A stretch of DNA of 64,000 nucleotides from Sporichthya polymorpha DSM 43042 (GCF_000384115.1 NZ_KB913029.1:1026907-1090906); one strand, 5' to 3'. Shown: positions 41,768-49,717, counted from the stretch's first letter. The notes: generated by a model from the letters alone, not told the origin. Made by a program: numbers and translations.

Positions 41768-42394
41768 GTGACGTTCGACGGCATTCCCACCGCAGCACTG
41801 GACTTCTACGACGACCTGGAGGCGGACAACTCCAAGACGTTCTGGACCGCGCACAAGCACGTGTACGAGGAGTCGGTCCGGGCACCGATGGAGGCCCTGG
41901 CTGCGGCACTGGCGAAGGAGTTCGGCGAGGGGAAGCTGTTCCGGCCGTACCGGGACGTCCGGTTCTCCAAGGACAAGACCCCGTACAAGACCCACCAGGG
42001 CGTGTGGTTCGAGGAGTCCCGCGTCTACGTGCAGGTCTCGGCGGCCGGGCTGTTCGTCGCCGCCGGGTACTGGCGGACGGAGACCTCGCAGGTCGCGCGG
42101 CTGCGGCGAGCGGTCGACCACGACCTGCACGGGCCGGCGCTCGAGGCGGCGATCGCGAAGGTGACGAAGAAGGGGTTCCGGATCGGCGGGAACCAGCTCG
42201 CGCGCGTCCCGAAGGGCTACGACAAGGAGCACCCGCGCGCCGACCTGCTCCGGTACAAGACGCTGACCGTCGCGAAGGAACTCGGCTTCCCGGACTGGCT
42301 CTCGACGCCGCAGGCCAAGGCCCAGGTCGCGAAGGAGTGGCGCGCGATGGCGCCCCTCGTCGAGTGGCTGGACCGGCACGTGGGGCCGGCCTGA
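41768..42394 (+). CDS. DUF2461 family protein
   Basis: A 208-residue protein of the DUF2461 family (TIGR02453 type), recognised by FYDDLEADNSKTFWTAHKHVY, RDVRFSKDKTPYKTHQG and a late DLLRYKTLTVAKEL. The function of the family is unknown. GTG start 5 bases after the lactate permease stop, so probably in one transcript. Its stop TGA is immediately followed by the reverse stop of the CBS gene on the other strand, so the two genes converge with no gap. Confidence 0.88.
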   Translation: MTFDGIPTAALDFYDDLEADNSKTFWTAHKHVYEESVRAPMEALAAALAKEFGEGKLFRPYRDVRFSKDKTPYKTHQGVWFEESRVYVQVSAAGLFVAAGYWRTETSQVARLRRAVDHDLHGPALEAAIAKVTKKGFRIGGNQLARVPKGYDKEHPRADLLRYKTLTVAKELGFPDWLSTPQAKAQVAKEWRAMAPLVEWLDRHVGPA

Positions 42395-43102
42395 CTACAG
42401 ACGGCCGCCCGGGTTGGGGTCCCGCGGGAACAGCTGCGAGTCGACGGCGACGACGCCGGGGATCCGCGTGACGGCGGTGAGCACCGCCGGCAGGTCGGCG
42501 GGTACCCGCACCGAGCCCCACAGGTGCACGACCCCGTCGGTGACCTGGCAGAGCACCGCGAGCTCGGTCGGCAGCGTCGGGTCGGCGAGCGCGGCCTCGA
42601 CGTCGACGGCGAGTTCGGCGTCGGTGCGCGCGAACGGGCGCAACAGGTCCTGGCGCGCGACGATGCCGACGACGCGACCCTCGTCGAGGACGGGCATGCG
42701 CTTGAGCCGGCGCTGCAGCATCCGGCGGGCGACGGCGCGCAGGTCGTCGCCCGGGGCCACCGACTCGACGTGCGGGGTCATCAGATCCGCGGCGGTGCGA
42801 CCCGCGGCCTTCGCGGCCCAGTTCGTGTCCCGCCGGCGGAACCGGTCGAACATCCGCCGGCCGCGGCCCGACGCCCGGTAGGCCTCCTTCGCGATGAGGT
42901 CGGCCTCGGTCACCATCCCGAGCAGTACTCCGTCGGCCCCGACGACGGGCAGCCCACCCACGTCGTGCTTCAGCATTGCGGCCCGGATCTCAGTGTACCC
43001 CGCCTGCGGGCCCACCGAGACGACCTCCCGCGTCATCACGTCCCCGACCGAGCGCGGCCGCGGCACGTCACCCGATTTCCCCCGAAGATTCTCGACCGTC
43101 AC
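42395..43102 (-). CDS. CBS-pair protein with C-terminal BON domain
   Basis: A 235-residue protein: two CBS motifs (VGDVMTREVVSVGP...GMVTEADLIAKE and TAADLMTPHVESVAP...VVGIVARQDLLRPF) followed by a BON domain (VTDGVVHLWGSVRVPADLPAV...VVAVDSQL). CBS pairs bind adenosyl ligands; BON domains bind membranes or other proteins. Relatives include the hypoxia-response CBS proteins of mycobacteria. GTG 43102 is preceded by GGAGGGG. It is divergent from an Rv2629-like gene, and the shared 186-base region holds a DosR-box-like sequence. Confidence 0.9.
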   Translation of the reverse strand: MTVENLRGKSGDVPRPRSVGDVMTREVVSVGPQAGYTEIRAAMLKHDVGGLPVVGADGVLLGMVTEADLIAKEAYRASGRGRRMFDRFRRRDTNWAAKAAGRTAADLMTPHVESVAPGDDLRAVARRMLQRRLKRMPVLDEGRVVGIVARQDLLRPFARTDAELAVDVEAALADPTLPTELAVLCQVTDGVVHLWGSVRVPADLPAVLTAVTRIPGVVAVDSQLFPRDPNPGGRL

Positions 43103-43174
43103 GGCTTCCCCTCCGCCCGGCCGGACAAGTCCGCCCATGCTCCTGAGCGTGCTCGTGCGCGAGCCCTCGGACCA

Positions 43175-43188
43175 GGGACCAAAGACCT
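43175..43188. promoter_or_regulatory. DosR-box-like sequence
   Basis: GGGACCAAAGACCT agrees at 11 of 14 positions with the core GGGACTWWAGTCCC of the mycobacterial DosR box. It lies between genes whose homologues belong to the DosR dormancy regulon (CBS protein and Rv2629-like). No DosR/DosS gene is in the window, so binding is only suggested by site and context. Confidence 0.4.
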
Positions 43189-43288
43189 CTTCAGTCGGGA
43201 GAGGGCCCGTGAAATCCCGGGACCGTGAGATCCGCCGGCCCGGGTAGGGCTCGAGGAGACCCTCCGACGATCCTCGAAGGCGGTGCCC

Positions 43289-44395
43289 ATGGACCTGCGC
43301 GAGTTCCAGCCCCTGTTCACGGACCAGAACGGCCCTCGGCTCACCGCGGCCCTCGACGTGTCGCGGGACAACGAGAACGGCGCGGAGGAGGTCGCCCTGC
43401 GCTGGCGGGGTCTGCGCGACCAGCTCTCCGACGTCCCGGCCGCCCTGCTCGACGTCGCGCAGGAACGCCTGCTCCGCGAGACCGCCGAGGGCGGGCCGTG
43501 CGAGCGTGACGTCGTCGTGGACGCCTCGGGCGTCCGACTCGAACGCGTCTTCCCGGGACGTCGCGAGACGTTCGCGCACTGCGGCCCGTTGCCGCGGCTG
43601 ACCCACGTCGTGACCGCCGAGGACGCGCGCGTCCCCTACGCGTTGGTACAGATCGACCGGACCGGCGCCGACATCACCGTCCGCACCCGCGACGGCGAGT
43701 GGCAGCTTGAGGTCGACGGCGACGACTTCGAGATCTCGAAGGTCCGCGCCGGCGGCTGGTCCGAGCTGCGCTACCAGAAGCGCAGCGAGAACCTCTGGGA
43801 ACGCAATGCCGGCGAGGTCGCGCACTTCCTGGACCGGGTCGTCGACGGCACCGACGTCGAGCTCGTCGCCGTGGCCGGTGACGTGCGCGCAGCGACCCTG
43901 CTCTCCGACGCCGTCACGGGCGGGACGCGGGAGAAACTGCACGTCCTCGACGGCGGGAGCCGCGGTGAGCACCAGCCCGACGGGCGGCTCCCCGACGAGC
44001 TGACCGCCCTGCTCGAGGGCCACGCCGCGGCGCGGGTGCGGGCCGTCGGGCAGCGCTTCGCCGAGGCCGGCGGGCACGGGCTCGCGGTCTCCGGGCTCGC
44101 GGACGTCGTCGACGCCCTGCGCCGCGCGCAGGTCGACACCCTCCTGCTGCCGCCGGACTGGACCGACGAGACCGACGCGTGGTTCGGCCCCGACCCGTTG
44201 CAGCTCGGGCTCTCGGCCGACGAGCTGACGGCGCTCGGGGTCACCGACCCGCAACGCGGCCCCGCGTGCGACGTCGTCCTCCGCGCCGCCGCCGGCAGTG
44301 ACGCGGTGGCCGTCGTGGTCCCGCCGGAACTCCACGACCTCTCCGGCGCCCCCGCCGCGATCCTCCGCTTCACCGACGCCTCGACCGCGACCTGA
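43289..44395 (+). CDS. Rv2629-like, eRF1/Vms1-related protein
   Basis: A 368-residue protein resembling mycobacterial Rv2629 and the bacterial baeRF/Vms1 eRF1-like group. It starts MDLREFQPLF, has mid-section strands TVRTRDGEWQLEVDGDDFEI and a Rossmann-like second half (VDGTDVELVAVAGDV...LLPPDWTDE). A GGQ loop is not evident. ATG 43289 is preferred to GTG 43283. The proposed role is ribosome-associated stress or dormancy response, based on homologue regulation only. It converges on the 54-residue gene across an array of palindromes. Confidence 0.78.
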   Translation: MDLREFQPLFTDQNGPRLTAALDVSRDNENGAEEVALRWRGLRDQLSDVPAALLDVAQERLLRETAEGGPCERDVVVDASGVRLERVFPGRRETFAHCGPLPRLTHVVTAEDARVPYALVQIDRTGADITVRTRDGEWQLEVDGDDFEISKVRAGGWSELRYQKRSENLWERNAGEVAHFLDRVVDGTDVELVAVAGDVRAATLLSDAVTGGTREKLHVLDGGSRGEHQPDGRLPDELTALLEGHAAARVRAVGQRFAEAGGHGLAVSGLADVVDALRRAQVDTLLLPPDWTDETDAWFGPDPLQLGLSADELTALGVTDPQRGPACDVVLRAAAGSDAVAVVVPPELHDLSGAPAAILRFTDASTAT

Positions 44396-44417
44396 CCCTC
44401 CCCCACTGGACCCCACT

Positions 44418-44506
44418 GGAGATGACATCTCCACCGGAATCGGCTCGTCCGGGTGGAGATGTCATCTCCAGTGAAATCGGCCTTCCCCCGTGGAGATGTC
44501 ATCTCC
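44418..44506. repeat. Three tandem palindromes with 37-bp period
   Basis: GGAGATGACATCTCC at 44418-44432 and GGAGATGTCATCTCC at 44455-44469 and 44492-44506: each is a 15-base palindrome, spaced exactly 37 bases apart start to start. The intervening 22 bases are partly conserved (AATCGGC in both), so this is a degenerate 37-bp tandem repeat. It fills the gap between convergent genes. Too few and too contiguous for a CRISPR array. Confidence 0.85.
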
Positions 44507-44526
44507 ACCGGGGTTGTGCGCGCCCG

Positions 44527-44691
44527 TCAGGCCTGGTCGGTGTCGTCCGCGGCTTCGGGATCGGGGCGGGCGGCCTCGGTCTCGCGGTGGGGCTCGGCGC
44601 GGTTCGGCTGGCCGCTGCGCACCATGCCCTCGGTCTCGTGCTGCATCTCGTCGTCCAGCCGCGGGCTGTGCTTGGTGCTGCCTCGTTCCAT
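44527..44691 (-). CDS. Conserved small acidic protein (54 residues)
   Basis: A short gene from ATG 44691 to TGA 44527 encoding 54 residues: MERGSTKHSPRLDDEMQHET, then EGMVRSGQPNRAEPHRETEA and an acidic tail. The pattern of a basic start, then SPRLDDEM and a GMVRSGQPNRAE segment matches a small family I recall from actinomycetes, of unknown function. A GAGGAGGC Shine-Dalgarno stands 5-12 bases before the ATG. It is probably disordered or partly helical. Located 45 bases after the PAP2 gene on the same strand. Confidence 0.75.
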   Translation of the reverse strand: MERGSTKHSPRLDDEMQHETEGMVRSGQPNRAEPHRETEAARPDPEAADDTDQA

Positions 44692-44736
44692 GGCTGCCTC
44701 CTCGTGCGTCGGGCCGAACGGCCCCGTGCCGAACCA

Positions 44737-45393
44737 CTACCCGGACGACGGGGCGTGAACGTTCCGCGCCGCGACGCGGCGTTCGAGGGCGGGGAGGGCG
44801 GGCTGCCACGCAGCGACCCAGGCGACGGTCCACAGCACGCCGGCGACGACGTCGGACAGGAAGTGGCCGCCGAGCGTGAGGCGGGTCCAGCCGGAGAGCA
44901 GCGGGATCACGACGACGCCGGTCACCAGCGCGGCGTGGCCGACCGGGCCTGGCCGAGGCCAGAACACGACGGCGAGGGCGGCGCAGATCAAACCCGCGCT
45001 CGCGGCGTGGCCGGACGGGAAGCTCAGGCCGTGAAACGTCTCGACGGGGTCGGGGACGACCGGGCGCTCCCGGTCGAACAGCGCCTTGAGTCCGGGGTTG
45101 ATCGCGGTCCCGACGCCGACGACCGCGCCCAGCCACACCGCGGCGACCGGGCGGCGCGCGACGGCGAGCCCGATCGCGACCAGCGCGGCGTAGAGCAGCA
45201 CCAGTTGGGAGTGCAGCAACCACGTCGCGGTCTTCATGGCGTCGCGGTAGGCCTCGTGGTCGCGGGCGAGGTCGACGGCCGATCGGGTGATGTCCGAATC
45301 GAGTTCCAGCAGCGGCGAGAACTCAGTACGAACCAGTACCGCAATGACCCCGAAGGCAACGCCGGTTCCGATTGCCACCCGTCGCGCGCGCAC
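44737..45393 (-). CDS. PAP2-family membrane phosphatase
   Basis: A 218-residue protein with about five to six membrane helices and the three PAP2 motifs: KALFDRERP, FPSGHAAS and WTRLTLGGHFLSD, which hold the catalytic His residues and phosphate-binding Arg/Lys. Such enzymes dephosphorylate lipid phosphates (phosphatidate or polyprenyl pyrophosphate) at the membrane. The third motif begins TR rather than SR, which is tolerated in the family. GTG start at 45393. Confidence 0.9.
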   Translation of the reverse strand: MRARRVAIGTGVAFGVIAVLVRTEFSPLLELDSDITRSAVDLARDHEAYRDAMKTATWLLHSQLVLLYAALVAIGLAVARRPVAAVWLGAVVGVGTAINPGLKALFDRERPVVPDPVETFHGLSFPSGHAASAGLICAALAVVFWPRPGPVGHAALVTGVVVIPLLSGWTRLTLGGHFLSDVVAGVLWTVAWVAAWQPALPALERRVAARNVHAPSSG

Positions 45394-45431
45394 GGGGTCA
45401 CCGTAGAGGCAAGGACTGTGTCCGCAGCCCG

Positions 45432-45459
45432 TTGACCTGTGCGCCGTCCGGACTAGCCT
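45432..45459 (+). promoter_or_regulatory. Promoter of the TetR gene (leaderless layout)
   Basis: TTGACC (45432-45437) and TAGCCT (45454-45459) are separated by 16 bases, and the GTG start codon at 45468 is 8 bases after the -10 box. No Shine-Dalgarno sequence precedes the GTG. This fits a leaderless mRNA beginning at or beside the start codon. Confidence 0.5.
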
Positions 45460-45467
45460 GACTCCCA

Positions 45468-46061
45468 GTGACTTCTCAGCTGAGGCAGGACCCGGAGACG
45501 CGCACGGCCTCGATCCTGGCCGTCGCGCAAGAGCTGTTGCGCGAGGTCGGGTACGAGAACTTCCTGCCGGCCGAGGTCGCGCGTCGCTGCGGAATTTCCG
45601 AGGGCCTCGTCTACCGCTACTTCCCGACCAAGCGGTCGCTGCTGACGCGCGTCGCCGAGGACTGGTTCGCCGAGATCCTGTCGCTGGAACCGGAGCTCGC
45701 GAGCGTCGAGGGGCCCCGTGCCCGGCTGCGGTACGTCATCGCCTACTCCCTCGGCGTCGTGCGCAAGGAGCCGAAGCTGACGCGCTTCGTCTACCTGGAA
45801 CTGCGGCCGTCCTCGGACTACCGCGAGACCCGCGCCTACGAACTGAACCGCCGGTTCACGGGCATCCTCCAGCAGGTCGTGCGCGAGGGCGTCGCCGCCG
45901 GGCACTTCCGTCCCGACGTCGACCCGCACCTGCTCCGCGACTTCGTGTTCGGCGCGATCGAGTACCAGTCCTGGGGATACCTGCGCGGCGAGAACGCCCC
46001 GTCGGTCGAGGAGACCGCGGACGCGATCGCCGATCTCGTCTACCGCGCCATCGCGGTCTGA
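45468..46061 (+). CDS. TetR-family transcriptional regulator
   Basis: A 197-residue TetR regulator with HTH in residues about 12-60 (TASILAVAQELLREVGYENF, then CGISEGLVYRYFPTKRSLL). The C-terminal domain (YELNRRFTGILQQVVREG, FGAIEYQSWGYL) is of the type found in fatty-acid and CoA-ester regulators. It is 111 bases upstream of a thiolase gene in the same direction, which it may control. GTG start; promoter boxes suggest leaderless translation. Confidence 0.9.
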   Translation: MTSQLRQDPETRTASILAVAQELLREVGYENFLPAEVARRCGISEGLVYRYFPTKRSLLTRVAEDWFAEILSLEPELASVEGPRARLRYVIAYSLGVVRKEPKLTRFVYLELRPSSDYRETRAYELNRRFTGILQQVVREGVAAGHFRPDVDPHLLRDFVFGAIEYQSWGYLRGENAPSVEETADAIADLVYRAIAV

Positions 46062-46171
46062 ACCTTCACCTGACGCTCCGTCACTACGCTCGTTCGGACG
46101 GCTGGCCCCGACGGGCCAGGGACCGCCTCCTAGGCTGAGGCAAGTCGGTCCCCCGCTTCCGAGGAGGAGCA

Positions 46172-47398
46172 ATGCCTGAGGCCGTCATCGTCGCCACCGC
46201 CCGCAGTCCGATCGGGCGCGCGTTCAAAGGGTCGCTGAAGGACATCCGTCCCGACGACCTCACCGCCCAGATGATCTCGGCCGCCATGGCCAAGGTCCCC
46301 CAGCTCTCCTACGACGACGTCGACGACCTGATGCTCGGGTGCGGCCTGCCCGGCGGCGAGCAGGGCTTCAACATGGCCCGCGTCGTGGCCGTGCTGCTCG
46401 GGCAGGACCAACTGGCGGGCACGACGATCACGCGGTACTGCTCGTCCTCGCTGCAGACGACCCGCATGGCGATGCACGCCATCCGCGCCGGTGAGGGCGA
46501 CGTGTTCATCTCTGCGGGCGTGGAGACCGTGTCGCGGTTCGTCAAGGGCAACAGCGACTCGCTGCCGGACACGATGAACCCGCTCTTCGACGCGGCCCAG
46601 CAGCGGACCGCGAAGACCGCCGAGACCGGCGCCGCGGCGTGGGAAGACCCGCGCGCCAACGGCGACGTCCCCGACGTCTACATCGCGATGGGCCAGACCG
46701 CCGAGAACGTCGCCCTGCACGCGAACGTCTCCCGCGAGGACATGGACGCCTTCGGCGTGCGCTCGCAGAACCTCGCGGAGAAGGCGATCGCGGACGGGTT
46801 CTTCGCGCGCGAGATCGTGCCGGTCACGCTGCCCGACGGGACGGTCGTCTCCTCCGACGACGGCCCGCGCGCGGGCGTGACCCTGGAGGCCGTGCGTGAG
46901 CTCAAGCCGGTGTTCCGCCCCGACGGGCGCGTCACCGCCGCCAACTGCTGCCCGCTGAACGACGGCGCGGCCGCGGTGATCGTCATGTCCGACACCAAGG
47001 CCCGCGAGCTCGGGATCACCCCGCTCGCGCGCGTCGTCGCCACCGGTGTCTCCGGGCTGTCGCCGGAGATCATGGGCCTCGGCCCGGTGGAGGCGTCCAA
47101 GCAGGCCCTCGCCCGCGCGGGGATGTCGATCTCGGACATCGACCTCGTGGAGATCAACGAGGCCTTCGCCGCGCAGGTGATCCCCTCCGCGCGCGAACTC
47201 GGCATCGACCCGTTCGGTGACCAGCTCAACGTGCACGGCGGCGCCATTGCCGTCGGGCATCCCTTCGGTATGACCGGTGCCCGCATCACCGCCACGCTGC
47301 TCAACGGCCTCCAGACCCGCGACAAGCAGTTCGGGCTGGAGACCATGTGCGTCGGCGGCGGCATGGGCATGGCAATGATTCTCGAGAGGCTCAGCTGA
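46172..47398 (+). CDS. fadA: Acetyl-CoA acetyltransferase (thiolase)
   Basis: A 408-residue thiolase. The nucleophilic Cys90 lies in ITRYCSSSLQT, the His of the NHGG-like block is in NVHGGAIAVGHPFGMTGAR, and the second catalytic Cys is in MCVGGGMGMA. The NEAF motif is also present (VEINEAFAAQ). It carries out thiolytic cleavage of 3-ketoacyl-CoA, probably in beta-oxidation, or the reverse condensation. AGGAGGAG precedes ATG 46172. It overlaps a small membrane-protein gene by one base. Confidence 0.95.
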   Translation: MPEAVIVATARSPIGRAFKGSLKDIRPDDLTAQMISAAMAKVPQLSYDDVDDLMLGCGLPGGEQGFNMARVVAVLLGQDQLAGTTITRYCSSSLQTTRMAMHAIRAGEGDVFISAGVETVSRFVKGNSDSLPDTMNPLFDAAQQRTAKTAETGAAAWEDPRANGDVPDVYIAMGQTAENVALHANVSREDMDAFGVRSQNLAEKAIADGFFAREIVPVTLPDGTVVSSDDGPRAGVTLEAVRELKPVFRPDGRVTAANCCPLNDGAAAVIVMSDTKARELGITPLARVVATGVSGLSPEIMGLGPVEASKQALARAGMSISDIDLVEINEAFAAQVIPSARELGIDPFGDQLNVHGGAIAVGHPFGMTGARITATLLNGLQTRDKQFGLETMCVGGGMGMAMILERLS

Positions 47399-47760
47399 TG
47401 GCGTTCCCGATCCCCCTCACCATCGCCGCGACCCGCATCGGCGCCGGCATCCTCACCTACGCGGCGCCGGAGACCGCGGCGAAGATGTTCGGCATCCGGG
47501 ACGCGGAGAACTCCTCGGCGTACCTCGCCCGCCTGTTCGGCAGCCGCGACCTCGTCCTCGGGCTCGCCCTGCTCTCCGGCAACTCCGCGGTCCGCCGCAA
47601 CACGCTCCGCCTCGGGCTGATCGTCGACAGCTGCGACGCCGTCGCCGGCCTGATCGAGACCAAGCGCGGCAAGCTCACCCCCGTCGGCTCCGCCGTCCTC
47701 GTCGGTGGCGCCGTCGCCTTCGCCGCCCTCGGCTACACCGCCCTCCGCGACGCCGACTGA
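47398..47760 (+). CDS. Small membrane protein following thiolase
   Basis: A 120-residue protein with three to four weak membrane segments (ITIAATRIGAGILTYAAP-type start, LVLGLALLSG, GSAVLVGGAVAFAALGYTAL). It resembles DUF4267-type proteins with the AYLARLFGSRDLVLGLALL block. The start ATG shares one base with the thiolase stop. The function is unknown. Followed by the family A palindrome, which probably terminates the transcript. Confidence 0.78.
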   Translation: MAFPIPLTIAATRIGAGILTYAAPETAAKMFGIRDAENSSAYLARLFGSRDLVLGLALLSGNSAVRRNTLRLGLIVDSCDAVAGLIETKRGKLTPVGSAVLVGGAVAFAALGYTALRDAD

Positions 47761-47784
47761 CCCTGCCCGGCCGACCTCGTCAGA

Positions 47785-47828
47785 AAAGGGTGACACCCCT
47801 TACTCCGCAGTAAGGGGTGTCACCCTTT
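47785..47828. repeat. Palindromic element, family A copy 2
   Basis: Twenty-base perfect arms, AAAGGGTGACACCCCTTACT (47785-47804) and its complement (47809-47828), with a 4-base centre CCGC. Except at the centre, it is identical to the palindrome at 12087-12132. Here it lies between two same-direction genes, so it would serve as a terminator for the thiolase operon or as a repeated element. Confidence 0.85.
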
Positions 47829-47880
47829 CTTGACATCGCTGCTTGGCGGGGTGTCGGCGGGGCGGGTTAGCCTGCCCCGC

Positions 47881-48243
47881 GTGGCGAGCGCGGAGGATGT
47901 GCGGGCGATCGCGCTGGGGCTTCCGCACGTGGTGGAGATCCCGAGCGACGGGTTCGACTTCCGGGTCGCGAACAAGGGGTTCGTCTGGTCGTACCCGGAG
48001 AGCGTGCCGGGGAAGCGACGCGTGATCCGTGACGACATCGCGGTGCTCTACGTCGGCGACGAGGCCGAGAAGCAGGCCCTGCTGCTCGGCGAGCCCGAGC
48101 TGTTCTTCACCACGCCCGGCTACGACGGGTGGCCGCTGGTCATGCTCCGGCTGCCCAAGGTCGGCAAGCGCCGGCTGACCGAACTCGTCACCGACGCCTG
48201 GCGCATGCGCGCGCCGGAGGAACTGCTCGCCGAGGCGGAGTGA
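47881..48243 (+). CDS. MmcQ/YjbR family protein
   Basis: A 120-residue protein of the MmcQ/YjbR family, a small CyaY-like DNA-binding-type fold: SAEDVRAIALGLPHVVE, then FVWSYPES and a C-terminal ELVTDAWRMRAPEELL. GTG 47881 is chosen because TAGCCT (47868-47873) lies 7 bases before it and an upstream TTG adds no conserved sequence. It stands alone between the palindrome and a convergent gene. The cellular role is not established. Confidence 0.85.
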   Translation: MASAEDVRAIALGLPHVVEIPSDGFDFRVANKGFVWSYPESVPGKRRVIRDDIAVLYVGDEAEKQALLLGEPELFFTTPGYDGWPLVMLRLPKVGKRRLTELVTDAWRMRAPEELLAEAE

Positions 48244-48256
48244 CCCCAGCGGCGGT

Positions 48257-48754
48257 TCAGGGCGCGAGCGCGGCCGTCACCTCGGCGGGCCAGTCCCCGT
48301 GGACGGTGACCCGGCCGGCGGCGGGGTCGACGACGAGCACAGCCTCCTCGGCGATCAGGACCACCTCGGACGCCAGGGTCGGCAGCGCCGTGGCGACGGC
48401 GGACAGCAGGACCCCGGCCGAGCGGGCCTCGATCCAGCGGGCCTCGGGCTCGTCGCGGAAGGTCGCGGACGCGGGTACAGCGGGCGCGGCCTCGCCCGCC
48501 GCGCGCAGGGCCGCCGCGAGCGCGGCGCCGTCGGCGAACTGCTGCTGCTGACCCTCGGCGAGGCCGGCAATGCGCTGGTCGAGCTCGTCCGCGGTCGGCG
48601 GTTCGCACCAGCGGCGTTCGAGCCGTTGGAACCCGGGGCGCGCGTCGATCTTCTGCTGCGCCGCGACCATGCGGCGCATGCGGATCGCGAGCGTCAGCTT
48701 GTCGGGCTTCGCCGCCGGGTCGACCGGCTTGGGCCGGAAGAGCTTCCAGGCCAT
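48257..48754 (-). CDS. Hypothetical protein (165 residues)
   Basis: Not recognised. It starts MAWKLFRPKPVDPAAKPDKL, followed by a helical, Gln- and Ala-rich middle (AGLAEGQQQQFADGAALAAA) and a C-terminal region with VVLIAEEAVLVVDPAAGRVTV that looks like beta strands. No signal peptide, membrane helix or cysteine pattern. It follows the enoyl-CoA hydratase gene with one base between, so it belongs to that transcript. Codon bias is like its neighbours, supporting a real gene. Confidence 0.65.
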   Translation of the reverse strand: MAWKLFRPKPVDPAAKPDKLTLAIRMRRMVAAQQKIDARPGFQRLERRWCEPPTADELDQRIAGLAEGQQQQFADGAALAAALRAAGEAAPAVPASATFRDEPEARWIEARSAGVLLSAVATALPTLASEVVLIAEEAVLVVDPAAGRVTVHGDWPAEVTAALAP

Positions 48755-48755
48755 G

Positions 48756-49559
48756 TCAGCGACCGCGGAAGTTCGGGGCTCGCTTCTCCTGGAATGCCGT
48801 GACGCCCTCGATGTGGTCCTCGGTCTCGGCGTTGCGCTGCTGCAGGTCGGCCTCGCGCGCGAGCCGGGCCGCGAGGTCGGAGACGACCGCGTTGAACTGC
48901 TCCTTGGCGCCGGCGTGCGCGATCGTCGGGCCGGCGGCGAGCTGCGCCGCCAGCGCCTGCGCCGCGGACAGCACCTCGCCGTCCGGGTGGACGGCGTTGA
49001 TCAGGCCCCATTCCAGCGCCAGCTCCGCCGACACCCGCTCCCCCAGGTAGATGAGCTGCGCGGTGCGGGTGATGCCGATACGCGCGGCGCAGTGGGCGAC
49101 GAGGCCACCGTCCGGGCTCAGGGCGACGCCGGAGAAGGCGCTGACGAACTTCGCGGACTGCGCCGCGAGGATCAGGTCGCACGCGAGCGCGACGCTCATG
49201 CCGATGCCCGCGGCGACGCCGTTGACGGCCGCGATCACGGGCTTCGGCATAGCGCGCAGCTCGGCGATGACCGGGTTGTAGGCCTCCAGCAGCCGGGTCC
49301 GGTAGTCCGGGGGACCGGTCTCCGCCGTCGGGATCTCGCCGCCGACGTCCGCCCCGGGGCAGAAGCCGCGCCCGGCACCGGTGACGACGACCGCGCGGAC
49401 CTCGGGGTCCTTGCCGACGGCGGTCAGCTCCGCCGCGAGCGCCTCGGCGAGCTCGACCGAGAGGGCGTTCAGAACGTCCGGGCGGTTCAGCGTGAGCGTC
49501 GCCACACCGCCGTCGCGAGCGACGAGGAGTTCGGGTCCTGGAGTTCCGTCGGCAGTCAC
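48756..49559 (-). CDS. Enoyl-CoA hydratase/isomerase family protein
   Basis: A 267-residue crotonase-fold enzyme. The oxyanion-hole segments are RGFCPGADVGG and AAVNGVAAGIGMSVALACDL. The catalytic region reads SGVALSPDGGLVAHCAARIG, with Asp rather than the Glu of classical hydratases, similar to PaaG-type 1,2-epoxyphenylacetyl-CoA isomerases. So isomerisation or another crotonase reaction is as likely as hydration. GTG start at 49559. It is first of a two-gene leftward unit. Confidence 0.9.
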   Translation of the reverse strand: MTADGTPGPELLVARDGGVATLTLNRPDVLNALSVELAEALAAELTAVGKDPEVRAVVVTGAGRGFCPGADVGGEIPTAETGPPDYRTRLLEAYNPVIAELRAMPKPVIAAVNGVAAGIGMSVALACDLILAAQSAKFVSAFSGVALSPDGGLVAHCAARIGITRTAQLIYLGERVSAELALEWGLINAVHPDGEVLSAAQALAAQLAAGPTIAHAGAKEQFNAVVSDLAARLAREADLQQRNAETEDHIEGVTAFQEKRAPNFRGR

Positions 49560-49587
49560 CGGCGCATCGTATGCGCGCCCGAAATGC

Positions 49588-49628
49588 GGAACCGCCGTGC
49601 CCCGTCACGGGTGGGGCACGGCGGTTCC
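49588..49628. terminator. Strong hairpin
   Basis: Perfect 16-base arms GGAACCGCCGTGCCCC (49588-49603) and GGGGCACGGCGGTTCC (49613-49628) enclose a 9-base loop. It lies just upstream of the enoyl-CoA hydratase start and downstream of the secreted-protein gene on the same strand, so it can terminate the latter. Confidence 0.65.
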
Positions 49629-49685
49629 GGTGCTTCCGGCGAGGGAGGACGCCGGACACATCTGGGGTTCGGCTGCGCCCGCGGG

Positions 49686-49717
49686 GGCGGTGAGGTCGGA
49701 GCGAAGACCTCACCGCC
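49686..49717. terminator. Second hairpin downstream of the secreted-protein gene
   Basis: Twelve-base arms GGCGGTGAGGTC (49686-49697) and GACCTCACCGCC (49706-49717) enclose an 8-base loop. A third, weaker hairpin (GTCTCT...AGAGAC) lies near 49750-49770, nearest the end of the gene at 49791. Several hairpins in a row suggest a robust terminator block. Confidence 0.6.

Noticed and set aside
40362-42521. 719-codon frame antisense to the lactate permease and DUF2461 genes
   Set aside because: No recognisable domain; sense genes are strongly supported by LctP and DUF2461 signatures.
44418-44506. Possible CRISPR array
   Set aside because: Only three 15-base repeats, strictly palindromic, with 22-base partly conserved spacers and no cas genes nearby.
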